Shown one piece after another: positions 22,607-22,740 of a stretch of 22,740 nucleotides of DNA. The translations under genes were made by a program, and so were the position numbers. The stretch is from NCBI GenBank assembly GCA_002426495.1, contig DIQC01000103.1, positions 26,174 to 48,913 on the forward strand, given 5' to 3'. The notes under the pieces are model-generated. The model was not told the origin of the DNA. It saw only the letters and a program-made list of their open reading frames with translations, and ran no database searches. This stretch comes from Thermacetogenium sp. UBA5472. GTDB lineage: Bacteria > Bacillota > DSM-12270 > Thermacetogeniales > Thermacetogeniaceae. Positions within the stretch are counted from its first letter, which is position 1; each line of letters opens with the position of its first letter.

Positions 22607-22735
22607 GAATCCCTTCTCCCTTCCAGACTTTCACTGTCGGCTCCAGATTTTCACTGGATCGGCCTTGACATTACATGCCAGGTTCGCGGGCTTTAACCGC
22701 CGGTGTGGATTTTCACCACCCCCCGAAGTACATTC
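22607..22735 (-). promoter_or_regulatory. FMN riboswitch (RFN element)
   Basis: The minus strand carries the conserved RFN blocks in order: CTTCGGGG, GGTGAAAATCC, ACCGGCGGT, AGCCCGCGA, GATCCAGTGAAAATCTGGAG, CCGACAGTGAAAGTCTGG and GGGAGAAGG. The P1 closing stem is GAAT...CTTC with GAAG...ATTC. When FMN binds, the downstream terminator should form and switch off the riboflavin operon. GTCTGG near the aptamer 3' end (22628-22623) can pair with CCGGAC of the terminator 5' arm, a plausible antiterminator. The promoter lies beyond the window edge. Confidence 0.97.
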
Positions 22736-22740
22736 CTGAT

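Noticed and set aside
1..22740. Defence, secretion, CRISPR or biosynthetic gene cluster
   Set aside because: All long frames are accounted for by housekeeping, riboflavin, acetate or sporulation genes; no repeat-spacer array, integrase, transposase or toxin-antitoxin pair is visible.

Overview
This window is a stretch of chromosome from an endospore-forming Firmicute of the Clostridia type, of moderate GC. The evidence is a spore protease (gpr) beside two alpha/beta-type SASP genes, spoVS and ylbJ, plus B. subtilis-like gene neighbourhoods. Pta/AckA suggest an anaerobe that ferments to, or uses, acetate. The genus cannot be named from sequence reading alone. Almost everything is on the minus strand; only ylbJ, gpr and rpmB are on the plus strand. 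No phage, insertion sequence, CRISPR array or tRNA/rRNA gene was seen.

Reading the minus strand in the direction of transcription (high to low coordinates): (1) an FMN riboswitch with terminator controls a riboflavin operon, ribD-ribE-ribBA-ribH (22740-18892), closed by a strong terminator at 18814-18847. (2) rpmB (plus) is divergent from asp23/yloU-yloV/fakA-recG (18282-14165), an order known from B. subtilis. (3) A sporulation cluster follows: two tandem SASP genes behind a good sigma-G-like promoter, facing gpr, whose protease cuts SASPs. Next come a family 4 uracil-DNA glycosylase, an unassigned 300-bp non-coding stretch with strong secondary structure, and rsmD-coaD-coiled-coil gene, convergent on ylbJ. 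(4) pta-ackA form an acetate/acetyl-phosphate operon with its own terminator. (5) yceD-rpmF-plsX start from a consensus sigma-A promoter; acpP-rnc-spoVS-smc start from another. smc runs off the left edge.

In B. subtilis the yloU-recG/plsX-smc block and the ylbH(rsmD)-coaD-ylbJ-yceD(ylbN)-rpmF block lie apart; here they are interleaved, and the fab genes and fapR usually between recG, plsX and acpP are absent.

The genes are mostly core functions, so I see no strong case for a new defence or biosynthetic system. The best candidates for something undescribed are the structured non-coding region at 11428-11637 (possible small RNA or miniature element), the tandem 18-bp repeat plus hairpin between rnc and spoVS, the C-terminally extended acetate kinase, and the overlapping, convergent sporulation/vegetative transcription units.
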